The position numbers and the translations under genes were made by a program. A stretch of DNA of 64,000 bases from Mytilus galloprovincialis (Eukaryota > Mollusca > Bivalvia > Mytilida > Mytilidae), in NCBI RefSeq assembly GCF_965363235.1, contig NC_134844.1:51022872-51086871 (forward strand). The letters run 5' to 3'. This document shows positions 36,961 to 46,800 of this stretch, in pieces; the first letter of the stretch is position 1; every line of letters begins with the position of its first letter. The notes beneath the pieces were generated by a model, which saw only the letters and a list, made by a program, of their open reading frames with translations, made no database searches and was not told the DNA's origin.

Positions 36961-37215
36961 GTTAGTGGCCGAGTGGTCTAAAAAAGAAGTGTTTTCTATT
37001 GTAATCACTAGCCAGTAAAAACTAAGGTTGTGAGTTCGAACCTAACTTGTGTTGGCACTCTCGAGTTCGATCTAAATCGACTAGGATTGTCATTTTTCCT
37101 ACTTTTTTACGGTGATTTTCTCCGGGGACTTCGGCTTCTCAACCAATAGACATTGACCACCACGAAATAGAACAGTGGTGTTGAAAGTGGCGTTAAACAC
37201 CAATCAATTAATTAA
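36961..37215 (+). mobile_element. tRNA-derived SINE
   Basis: The head has a pol III A-box-like 'tggccgagtgg' (~36968) and B-box-like 'gagttcgaacc' (~37032), typical of a Leu/Ser-type tRNA ancestor. The two boxes are ~60 bases apart. The tRNA fold itself is degenerate. The body 'ctccggggacttcggcttc', 'ccaccacgaaatagaacag' and 'gttgaaagtggcgttaaac' is shared with the reverse copy at 23401-23530. The tail is 'caatcaattaattaatt'. Such a SINE would be transcribed by RNA polymerase III and moved by a LINE's reverse transcriptase. Confidence 0.75.
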
Positions 37216-37389
37216 TTACAACGTGTAATGAACAGAAAACTCTCCCCCACGTTGGTTCCGTGAAAGAGTTTCCTGTTTATCTAGCGCTCGGTGTATATAG
37301 TAATCAATTTCAATTTGATCGACTATTGACGAATGTGTTTCATTCAATTTATGACGTAAAAAAACATGAACATAGTAGTTAACAATATT

Positions 37390-37440
37390 ATTCCTTAATA
37401 TAACTTTTATTTAAAAAAAAAAAGAAAAAAAAAAAAAAAA
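37390..37440. repeat. A-rich run
   Basis: A-rich tract 'aaaaaaaaaaagaaaaaaaa' (about 37412-37440) with no recognised parent element. Confidence 0.8.
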
Positions 37441-37684
37441 ACTGTCGTCAATTTCGATTGCAGATGTTGCATCATTTATTTTAACACTCCACTGGACGTT
37501 TATTGTTATCCTTATTAAAAATATATAATTAACAATTCGAAGAAGACGCTTGTTATCAACAATGACGACAAAACAAAACATTGCTTTTCACTACAAGTTC
37601 TTTTTTATTATAATAAAAATAGTGCATTGATTGCTATATACCTAATGCATTTAAAAAAAAATTGAATCCACTATTTTCTATGTA

Positions 37685-37840
37685 AGGAAATACCTGTAGC
37701 AAGTCAGGAATATGACAGTTGTTCTCCATTCGTTTAATTTGATGTATTTGTGCATTTGATTTTGCCATTCGATTAGGGATTTTATGTTTTGAATTTTCCT
37801 AAGAGTTCGGTATTTTTTGGATTTTACTTCATACATGTTG
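37685..37840 (-). repeat. Dispersed family C repeat, reverse copy
   Basis: Reverse complement of the block at 3340-3500: 'caggaatatgacagttg', 'tgccattcgattaggg', 'gaattttcctaagagttc', 'ggattttactt'. It lies ~650 bases upstream of C1GALT1-like copy 1. Confidence 0.55.
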
Positions 37841-37954
37841 TGAGTGCAAATGCAAATGTAAAATTATTTAAACAATGTCGATCTTGATCATGTTGTCTGT
37901 TGTGAATATCATCATCGTAAACAATCCTTTATCACAATGTATGTTCCTATGTAG

Positions 37955-38040
37955 ACTGGTCAGGTTATTTAACTGGTTGTTTTGAATGTCGGGTTGTTGT
38001 TTCTTTGACACATCCCAATTTCCGTTCTCAATTTTATACT
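37955..38040 (-). repeat. Family B fragment, reverse orientation
   Basis: 'gggttgttgtttctttgac' and 'acatcccaatttccgttc' are the reverse complement of the 5' end of family B ('...ggaaatgggg.tgtgtcaaagaaacaac'). Confidence 0.55.
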
Positions 38041-38489
38041 ATAGCTAAAAAGTAAAAACTGAGTATGAATGAGGACTATTAATTAACTATTATTTTCTGG
38101 TCATCGTTATTTGCTAGGACTATGGAAGACAATGATGGAAAGCCTCCCAAACATATCTGATCGAGACTATGTCGTTCATGTCAATTATTGTTAGTTGAAT
38201 GAGCTCACTTTACATTTCCAAATCTAATGCAATATATTTTTTTATTGATATAGGTATGTTTAGCAAGCTGTTCATCTTTTTGTGATAACTAAGATCATTG
38301 TAGAAATTTTAATTAGGTAATAGAATCATTTCAAACAACCGTCTGTTTTCAATCGATAAATATTTTTTTACTTTATTTATGTACGTTTTTTGTCAAACAA
38401 ACTAAATAAAAGGAAATCAGTCGATCTCTTATTTTTGAACACATTAACATGTATTATACATTGTAATCGTCTGTAGATTTTGTACGAAA

Positions 38490-38760
38490 ATGAATCGATA
38501 TAGTTATATTTGTAAAATACATTTTCTTCTTGGACTGGTCATCGGGATTATGACAGCTTTCTTAACAATGGTATTCTTACAACCTCGTTATCAAATTATA
38601 AAATCTTCAGCGTCGAATACACTAGATTCATTCTTTGAATTAGGGACAATGGCGAAGATATCAGGTAGATTATCTGATTTTGTAAAGTATGACGACACAC
38701 ACAGGACATCAGGTCAAAACGCCACCAATATTCCTATCGACGACAGCCATATACATCACG
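38490..38760 (+). CDS. C1GALT1-like: C1GALT1-like copy 1, exon 1 (membrane anchor and stem)
   Basis: First ATG of the open frame, with in-frame stops upstream. It encodes ~11 polar residues, a hydrophobic stretch with FLLGLVIGIMTAFLTMVFL, then a hydrophilic stem. It ends 'catcacg|gtaagt', a consensus donor, leaving one base of a split codon. Transcription start and promoter are not identifiable. The stem has little resemblance to that of copy 2, as is usual for this region. Confidence 0.8.
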
Positions 38761-41700
38761 GTAAGTGTCCTCCTATTATTGGAATTTGCGTTACTGATAC
38801 TGTGGATGCATTTATTTTCGTGGGTATTTATTTAAGTAGATCGAGGAAAACTTGCATTTTCGTGGTTATTTGATTTCGTTGTTTTGTAGATTTCTGTGTA
38901 CAAAGCTTATAGAAAATTTGAAGTTCGTTGCATACTTAAATTCGAAGTTTAGCTGTTCCCACGAAATCCACAAAAAATTGGTATCCAACGAATAATAATG
39001 AATCCACAGTAGATTTTTTGTATATATAAAAAGTTTGATATATTATATCAGTTTGAATTTTGATGGCTTAAACTTCAAACTTAATTGTTTTCAATGGTCA
39101 TTTTCAAATTTGGATTAGGGAAACCGGGAATATGGTAACAGATCTGGAAAAGATCGTATCCAGAATAATTCTAATAAAAGCACAGTATTCGACAATCGAT
39201 TGATACAAATACATATGCAACACCGGGGTTGAGTGAAAGACCTATCTACTCAATCAACCAAAATAAATCAAAAACAAATTGCGAACCATATTTCTTTACA
39301 ATATATGAGATTGATCATGACTGTATCATGTGTAATCCACTGTGTACAAAATATTTAAACAGATCAACAAAAGGCCTCAATCGTAACGATATATTAAAGT
39401 TGTATTCGATTGATCACAATTGAACTTCAACTGTCAACACAATCAGTGTAACCAAATAAAATTACCAAGCCTCGATTGTAACGATAAATCATATCGATAG
39501 CGATCAAACAATTCCTGTCCACTCAATTATCTCAAGCAATCATCACAAAGACTCGATAAAAACCTCGTTTGATTGGTCTTCCCGGTTACAAACCAAAGCA
39601 AATAAACATTGACCAATCAACCAGGAAAATGAGATCAATGTGCAATGAACCATGCCAGGCATGTACAGTTTACAATCCTTCCATACAACAAATAAAGTGG
39701 ACATACTACTTATACAGTTATAGATTAAGAACAACAGACCAAAACACAAATACTTAACACTGATCAATGAACCGTGAAAATGAGATCAAGGTCAAATAAA
39801 CCATCTAGAATAACATGTACATTTGTACATCATAAAATATTCGCATACACTAAATAAAGTTAACCAAAACTCGAAAACTTAACTTTGACTATTGAACCAT
39901 GAAAATGGGATCAAGGTCCGATGACACTGCCAGTTGAACATGTATATCTTACAATCATTCCTTACATCAATTATAGTAGACCTACAGTATAAGAAAAACA
40001 GATCGAAACACAAAACCATAACATATATAACCACTGAACCATAAAAATCGAAGTCATGGTCAGATGACACCTACCAGTTGTACATGTACACATTATAATC
40101 AATCCATGCAGCACATATAGTAGACCTATTATTGCTTATAGTACATTTGTGTATCTTAGATATAGACTTGCAAGGTACGTTCATATCGAATATATAAAGT
40201 TATTATACTACTCATACTAAGAGGGGAGCTAATATGTTTTCAAATAGTCACTGACACTGAAAATAAGGTCAAAGACATGTGACAGACGGAACTGCGTAAT
40301 TCAATGCATCTGTATACAAAGTATGATGCATCCAGGTCTTCCACCTTCTAGAACATAAAGCCTTTAAGAAGTTAGTCGCCGCTGCTGCTGGATCACTATC
40401 ACTATGTCGAGCTTCTGCGACAAAAGTCGCAGGCTCGACAATAAATGCAAAACTATTAAAATGATCTTATTGTAAGGTATTGTCATTAATTATTAGATAT
40501 GATTAAAGGTTTTCTTTACAAAATTAATAATGTGTGGGCCTGCCAAATCCGACTATATCATTGTAAATGACATGGTTTTTTCTAAGTATTTATGTTCAGT
40601 TCATTTTAACTTTGGTGGATACTGTATCAATGATAAGCATACCTTTTCTCCGTATTTTTATAATGTGTTACGCATTTACGTCAGACGCACATTTGTTTGT
40701 ATAAGACTGAGCAGTTGAACTCAAATAAAAACCATCAGAAGGCCAAAACAAATTCGAAGAAAAAGATCATTCGAAAACCTAAAATTCCAAAAGTTGTGCA
40801 AAATACTAAAAACCTTTGGTTTTTCAATGGTTCAGTATTTGTTTCACAGAAAATTCACTGGACATGAACATAAAGTATCAATGATATGAAATGTCAATCA
40901 AAAGTGATAAATACTGGTCAGCTGATACTCTTAATAACGAAAGGTCAACAAGTAGTGGTTTCGGACCAGTTGTTATTTAAACACAGCAAAGATACCCGGC
41001 CTGCTCTTTTGTCTAAATAAGACTCACCAGTTAGGCTGGATTAAAACATTAGAAGTACGAAATCATATAAGATGTGGCGAAGTATTCATAACCGACAGTT
41101 CTGCCAAATATTGCAAAAGCAATATTAATTCGATGACAATGCCTCTCTCTATACGTCCTTACCTTCGTAGTTATATCTCAAATATACTTATCAGAATAAA
41201 ACAAACAAATGTTATATACAAATAAACTCATCATAGCTACCAGGATTGAAATTTTACATTACGCCAGACGCGCGTTTCGTCTACAAAAGACTCATCAGTG
41301 AAGCTCGAATAAAAAAATGTTAAAAAGGCCAAATAAGTACAAAGTTGAAGATAATTGAGAACCAAAAATGTCTGATAGTTTTGCCATTTATTTTATTTTT
41401 AGATAATGACATAACAGCAAAAGATTTAGAAAGAAGAATTCGGGTCTTATGTTGGGTAATGACAAGTCCTCGGAATCTACACAAAAAAGCCCTTCATGTA
41501 AAGAATACATGGGGGAAAAGATGTAATACATTACTTTTTATGAGCTCAGTGTCAAATTTAACTTTCCCAGCCATTGGTCTGAATGTTTCAGAAGGTAGAG
41601 AACATCTCACTGAGAAGACAATTCTTGCATTTAAATACGTATATGAACATTACAGGGATAAAGCAGATTGGTTTATGAAAGCGGATGATGACACTTACGT

Positions 41701-43806
41701 TATTCTGGAAAATTTAAGATATTTTCTGAAAGACTATAATACAAGTGATCCTGTTTATTTCGGTAAACATTTTACCAATCCCGCTAAACAGGAATATATG
41801 AGTGGTGGGGCGGGATACGTTTTAAGTAAGGAAGCATTAACAAGATATGTCATGAAAGGAAATGATTCTACAGTATGCAAGCAACATGGACCGAATGAGG
41901 ATGTCACTTTGGGTGAATGTATGGAAAAAGTTGGTGTTAAGATTGGCAACTCTACTGATGCACTAGGTCGAAGTAGATTCCACTGTTTTATCCCAGAATA
42001 TCATTTGAAAGGAAATTATCCAAAATGGTATTACAGTTTTTCTGTGAATGACCCTCAACAGGTAATATATCTTAAAAGAGAGGCACAAAATAATAAAACA
42101 CAAAACAGAATAAACCTAGGGGATATAAGTTACATGCTGCGGGAGGGTAAATATTGCTGATATGAATATACATGAATAATTAAATGTGACAATAATTATT
42201 ATTTTCTTATCTATCATAGAAGCTATGGACGTTATAGACATTTTGTTTTTCAATGCACACTGTCTTTTGTGAATTTTGTTATCAGTTTAGTTTGCTAACG
42301 AACTGCTTTTTTCAAACGTTTAATCTGAGTAACACGCGATCTTGTAATAACTTGATATATGGAAGTGACGCCTTTTTACCTTTTGATGTCTTTTTGTTTG
42401 CCAAGTCAGGCACTTTGTGATATTAATTGTTTGGTGTCTTCAGTTTGTTTTTTTTTTGTTTTTTTTTTTTTGGTCTTTGGAGGACTTTGCTGCTGACGTT
42501 GGTCTAGTATGGTTCAGATATAATCATTGTATTTCACTCGGAGATGATTCAAACTAGTGTCGAGCATGACTTTTAAGTGGTTAATAACTGGTCTAGATAA
42601 ACTTTGGAGCTACTAATCAGACATTCAGGAAAGGTCTCTTTATATCACCGTTGGTCCGGTCAGTTTATAGTTTGCTATTATATGACTCAAATTCGATTTT
42701 TGACTGTTTGTTTTTCCCTTAAAGTTATAGATGTTTATTTCAGGCGTTATTCAAGTTATATTATTTTCATAAAAATGATAGGCATATTATGAAGAAACCT
42801 CAATTTTAAGATAAGGTTTTTTTTCTGTAACTAAATAATTTAAACCCGTATATTCATTTTAATAACATAAACCAAGAAAAATACGCAAGATTTATAAAAG
42901 AACAATACCGACTGTGTCTAACAGTGGGGACAGTATGCATATTCATCTATGCATGCAATAGAAACATACAATCTGTAACATGAACCAAAAAACATATAGA
43001 AAACCATACGAAAAAATTCTGATCTAAAACAATATAAAACGCTCCTGTTTGACAGCATTATTCTAAGCTATGAAAATTATGTATCGTGTTTAAGTTCAAC
43101 AATTTTGAGATGATACAAAGCTACATGTATATGGCGTTTTCTTTTATTGTTGTGATATCATTTTGGGCGAGACCGTCTTGATAATGTCCTTGAAACGTAC
43201 ATCGCCACTGGTACATACATATAGGAAAAATATGACAAAATAAAACAAACTACTTAATTGCAGTTATTTTCCTTCTTCTTTTGCTTAGGTGGCGGATTAG
43301 TATAAGGGATCCTACCTTAACCGAACCTTTTGTATTTATATATTATTGTATTTATATGTTTGTCATGAATATGCATATGGTTTAAAGAAAAAAGACATAT
43401 ACACCTTATAGGGTACATATACTATTTCTGTTTGTATTATTGTCATATAATTGATGCAAACCTCTTTCGTTTTATGAGTGGTAATTTCAATTTCTATGAT
43501 GTTATTAAAACAGCAACTAAAATACTTATTGTTATGTACTTTGTTTAACCTATTTTTAATTTTATCATGTTATTGTAATCATTCTAATTATTTTGGAAGC
43601 CGTGATTGGCTAAGTAAATATTTGTTTGTTCTTTGTGTACATGTCTGTATATATTTATTTTACAGGGTACAGAGAGTGTGAGTGACTATGCAATAACTTT
43701 CCACTATATCTCACCAGAACAAATGCATGTAATGGATTTTTTTATCTACCATTTAAGACCGTATGGTATATATTCTGGCGAGCAACAGCTGAATGGAAAT
43801 AGATAA
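38490..43806 (+). CDS. C1GALT1-like: C1GALT1-like core 1 beta-1,3-galactosyltransferase, copy 1 (three exons)
   Basis: Spliced model join(38490-38760, 41403-42061, 43666-43806), 356 codons plus stop, close to the ~360 residues usual for the family. A short N-terminal tail and one membrane segment (about residues 12-30) make a type II Golgi protein. The catalytic domain carries WVMTSP near its start, KNTWGKRC, the metal-binding DDD (residues 185-187, in KADDDTYVI), SGGAGYVLSKEAL and an NEDV motif, the GT31 pattern. C1GALT1 transfers galactose from UDP-Gal to O-linked GalNAc, making core 1 O-glycan; the exact acceptor here is inferred. Introns are GT..AG with phases 1 and 0, and the joined codon at the first junction is GAT. 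A tandem paralogue lies at 56389-62198. Orthology to vertebrate C1GALT1 rather than to a mollusc-expanded relative cannot be settled here. Confidence 0.88.
39560..40445 (+). mobile_element. pearl-like / Helentron-associated element with ~140-bp core repeats
   Basis: A segment of the form 'gaaccatgaaaatgagatca..gt..gatgacac..gccagttg.acatgtac' followed by 'ttacaatcattccat' and 'atagtagacctac' recurs about four times from 39612, 39765, 39893 and 40025, with a ~130-150 bp period. The array is followed by 'gaagttagtcgccgctg' and a terminal hairpin 'gtcgagcttctgcgac' / 'gtcgcaggctcgac' (40407-40440). Tandem core repeats plus a 3' hairpin fit the bivalve pearl family, now grouped with non-autonomous Helentrons. 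The left end is not resolved. Confidence 0.65.
41265..41340 (+). repeat. Short dispersed repeat D
   Basis: 'cagacgcgcgtttcgtc' then 'aaaagactcatcagtgaagc' and an A-rich tail. It lies 60-140 bases upstream of exon 2, inside intron 1. Compare 18595-18665. Confidence 0.6.
41403..42061 (+). CDS. C1GALT1-like: C1GALT1-like copy 1, exon 2 (catalytic domain)
   Basis: Begins after the 'tttttag' acceptor; the open frame extends upstream to 41345 but that part is intron. It encodes most of the galactosyltransferase domain: RIRVLCWVMTSP, KNTWGKRC, YVYEHYRDKADWF, the DDD motif, GYVLSKEAL, ACKQ-like VCKQHG, NEDV and PKWYYSFSV. It ends 'caacag|gtaata' in phase 0. Confidence 0.9.
42062..43665 (+). other. 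Intron 2 of C1GALT1-like copy 1
   Basis: GT..AG intron of ~1.6 kb, phase 0. It includes a T-rich tract (42450-42472). No gene or clear transposable element is recognised; the frames 42604-42792 and 43478-43681 are not supported. Confidence 0.75.
43666..43806 (+). CDS. C1GALT1-like: C1GALT1-like copy 1, exon 3 (C-terminus)
   Basis: The acceptor 'tattttacag' is followed by 46 codons and TAA at 43804. It contains SDYAITFHYISPEQMHVMDF and IYHLRPYGI, which align with exon 3 of copy 2 (SEYVISFHYVKPDLMHIIDF, IYHMKLYNV). This paired match is what identifies the exon, which is too short to stand out alone. An acceptor four to six bases downstream would put a stop in frame, supporting this choice. Confidence 0.85.
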   Translation, partial: GTESVSDYAITFHYISPEQMHVMDFFIYHLRPYGIYSGEQQLNGNR

Positions 43807-44234
43807 TTTGCAAATAACACTAACATAAAATGTTTTATGCATGTGGGTGCAAGCCAAATATTTACGGAATTACAGAGACTATTGTGTATATCAAATTCAA
43901 TTAATATGTGAAGTAATATATTGCTCTTTGAAACAGTGTCCTATAAAATAATGTTTCATTATTATATATCACTATGTGTTGTCCCAATCTATGAACAAAT
44001 ATCCGTGAGAATGAACAGGTCCCAAATGAAATGTTGTCTATATCATGTATATGTCAATATATTTCCTAGATTTGGTGACCAATTAAAGTGGGGTTATCCA
44101 ACGTTATAGGGTGCGTTCATTACGATTATCCTATTGTTAGACTCATATATATTTTTGTTTTAAATTAGAGTATTGAGATTTTTATACTCTTACTGAAGAT
44201 TCGCTTATATAAATCTATGGACACAATACAGACT

Positions 44235-44462
44235 GCGTTGTTTCGAATCCAAATAGCATGAGTTGGAATCCCGGGGAGGGAAGAACAAGAATCGTTTTCT
44301 GTATTAACATTGTTGCGCTTAATATATTAAGAGTATTTATATATATATATATATATATATCTAATGTTGAATCTGCAAATTGTTGTTCTTCCACTAGCCG
44401 GGATTCGAACTCTATATGGGATATCGCCGAGACAACATTACCTGCACTATGCCTATCGCTCT
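44235..44462. repeat. Inverted pair of tRNA-like (B-box) segments around a (TA)n run
   Basis: 'gagttggaatcccgg' followed by 'gaagaacaag' (44259-44290) is mirrored by 'ttgttgttcttcc' followed by 'ccgggattcgaactc' (44381-44412). The latter reads as 'gagttcgaatcccgg' on the minus strand, a pol III B-box-like sequence. A TA run (44338-44361) lies between. Probably two SINE heads in opposite orientation, or a fold-back derivative. Confidence 0.5.
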
Positions 44463-44639
44463 AGAATGTTTTTTTTTCAACCTCATCCCTCATTAATTTG
44501 TACAAGAGACCGTCACCATGCCAAATTATAATAGTACTATGTATTTGGTTGGTTAATGGTTATTATAAATGAATTTGTAAAACACTATGCTGATTTTTCC
44601 TATTCCTAACAAGTTTTCAGAATAGCAAGCAAGGAGTCA

Positions 44640-44965
44640 TTAGTACAATGTAACATTCATTAGATATTAATTTAATTTTGGATGTAACGCGTCTTCTGAT
44701 TGGCTGGCGTTATTTTATTATGAGCCCATAGACATAATTTATTGACGTCATCAACGTTTTTTCATGGTTTTCTACGGTTTAGAATGGAATTTAGAATTAA
44801 ATTATAAGAAATGACTGTAATATTTTTCTGTCTATTCGAAATAACATAAAAAATGTGGTGCACACTGTTAAATAACCCGCAACGCGCGTTATTCAGTGTG
44901 CACCAAATTTTTTATGTTATTTCTTCATAGACAGAAAAAATATTAAAGTCATTCCTTTAAATACA
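44640..44965. mobile_element. Fold-back MITE (~150-bp core palindrome)
   Basis: 'aaatgactgtaatatttttc', 'tgtctattcgaaataac' and 'ggtgcacactg' (44808-44870) are mirrored by 'cagtgtgcacc', 'gttatttcttcatagacag' and 'aatattaaagtcatt' (44900-44958). The centre is 'gcaacgcgcgttattc'. The flanking 'cgtcttctgattggctggcg' may belong to the same element. Confidence 0.65.
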
Positions 44966-45361
44966 TTATTGCAAAATCTCGATTGGAAATGGCGACTTGC
45001 ACTGTAGCGAACATGCATACATGATATTATCCATTGTTACATATACAATGAACAATATGTGATGAGACATATACCAAATGACAAAGAAGTTAATAATTTT
45101 AGGTCGTTATTGTACGTACGACCATCAACATACAATCATTTAATTTATAACTGAGTTTAATGGACAATGAAATATGTATATTTGTACATATACATGAACA
45201 GGTAGAACTGTGAATTAATAATTCATTATAAGTGTTATGAGGTGACTTTAATTAATTATTTGTGTATTATAAATGAACAAGTAAGAATAAAAGTTGAGAC
45301 TGATGTCAATGATTATAAATGTAATAACATTTTACGTTCATTATCACTGAACTAGTATAAA

Positions 45362-45510
45362 TATTTGTTATGGGGCCAGCTGAAGGACGCCTCCGGGAGC
45401 TGGAGTTTCTCGCTACATTGAAGACCCATTGGTGGCCTTTGTCTGTTGTCTGTTCTATGTTCGGGTTGTTGTCGCTTTGACACATTCCCCATTATCAATT
45501 TTATCTTAAT
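45362..45510 (-). repeat. Family B 5' fragment, reverse orientation
   Basis: 'ggggccagctgaagg', 'acgcctccgggagctg', 'cattggtggcctttgtc' and 'ttgtcgctttgacacattcc' are the reverse complement of the first ~140 bases of family B (compare 32105-32245). Confidence 0.7.
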
Positions 45511-45827
45511 ACAGGTTTAATTTATATGAAATATAGTACAGAGTGATCTAAATTGGTGGTCTTTTAACACAGGTTTTTGCTTAATACAGTACTGTAGGTC
45601 TCTTAAGTAGGTTCGACTGTATTATCTATATTGAATATACAGGGATTTTTTTTAGAAATGACTGCTGCGCTGAATATACTTTTTGGAATAACGGTCTACA
45701 AGGAGAGATTGTTTATACACAATTTTCCTTTAATTGGGTTTTCAAACATGGTCATTACATTATAAAATGATAGACACAATGGTTACCAATGCGACAAATC
45801 TACTTCATATATATGTGAATGTTAAAA

Positions 45828-45975
45828 TTAAGACGTAGTATGATTGTCGTTGAGACACATCTCTCTTTCCAGAAACCAACTGACATAGAAGTTAAAAACT
45901 ATAGGTCACCAAACGGACTTTACCGATTAGCAAACCCAATACCGCATATAAGCTTACCAATGTCACGAAACAAGT
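45828..45975 (+). repeat. Family A fragment
   Basis: 'aagacgtagtatgattgtc', 'gagacacatctctctttcc', 'actgacatagaagttaa', 'ctataggtcaccaaacgg'. The open frame 45819-46049 is an artefact of it. Confidence 0.6.
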
Positions 45976-46800
45976 ATAAAGTTTATACAATATGCCTAAG
46001 CTTGTATTTAGAATTTCTTCATAATTCCATACAGCCAAAACGTAAATAAAATGTCATCCAAAAGAATTTTAGGATTGCGCATATCATAGAATTTTGCATA
46101 CTGTAAATATGGTAATATATTTATTAAATTCAGAGGATTCAGAACATTTGGGGAATTTAAAATTGGGCAATATGATTGACAATAACCCGTCATGTTGATA
46201 GCACTTAACAGTTTACATTTGAAGCATTGATTCTATTTAAGGTGGTAGAGGTCGGAAGACATTTTCAAATGGATCAATAGCATTTAATTTACCTTGTTTT
46301 TACATACTCATTTCCATGTACTGATTTTTTATAATATTATTACATATAAATTACCAACACACACTAACGTATTCCCCTATAAATTGAAAACACACCAGCG
46401 CATGCAGAAAACAAAATTAAAAACGAGTTAGCATCGGAGAACCGCCCACCCCTCTTTCCACAAGAAAAGGCTAAAACAAATAAATAAAGAGTATTTTACA
46501 GAAAAATCGATATAAACAAAGAGAAAAAATATCTAAAAGGAAGAAAAGGCCACATTTTAACGAAATGCAACATTAACACAAAAAAAAAAAGGATCAAATA
46601 AGGTAAAGGGCATACTTTTTATAAAGGTCCGTGCTTAAACCCAATAATTGCACTTGATGCAGTACATACTTCCGGTCAAAGATGGCGTCGACCACGTTTT
46701 TTCTGTAGAGACAAAAACAGCCACTAAGCAGCCAAAATCCTCATATATCACATGCATATAAACTAAGAAATATATTTAACATTTAAAGGAATCACTCATT

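Larger units (their letters stand above)
38761..41402 (+). other. Intron 1 of C1GALT1-like copy 1
   Basis: 'gtaagt' donor, 'ttttattttatttttag' acceptor. It contains a pearl-like element with core repeats (39560-40445) and a short repeat D copy (41265-41340). The open frames within (39229-39423, 39569-39757, 40530-40718) fall on repeats and are not genes. Confidence 0.8.

Noticed and set aside
36961..37040. Functional tRNA gene
   Set aside because: A- and B-box-like motifs are present, but the acceptor and anticodon stems do not pair well. The segment continues into a SINE body and tail.
41345..41402. ATG at 41345 as an alternative start for C1GALT1-like copy 1
   Set aside because: The segment is the pyrimidine-rich end of intron 1 with a good acceptor at 41402. 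Using it would drop the membrane anchor supplied by exon 1, which copy 2 also has.
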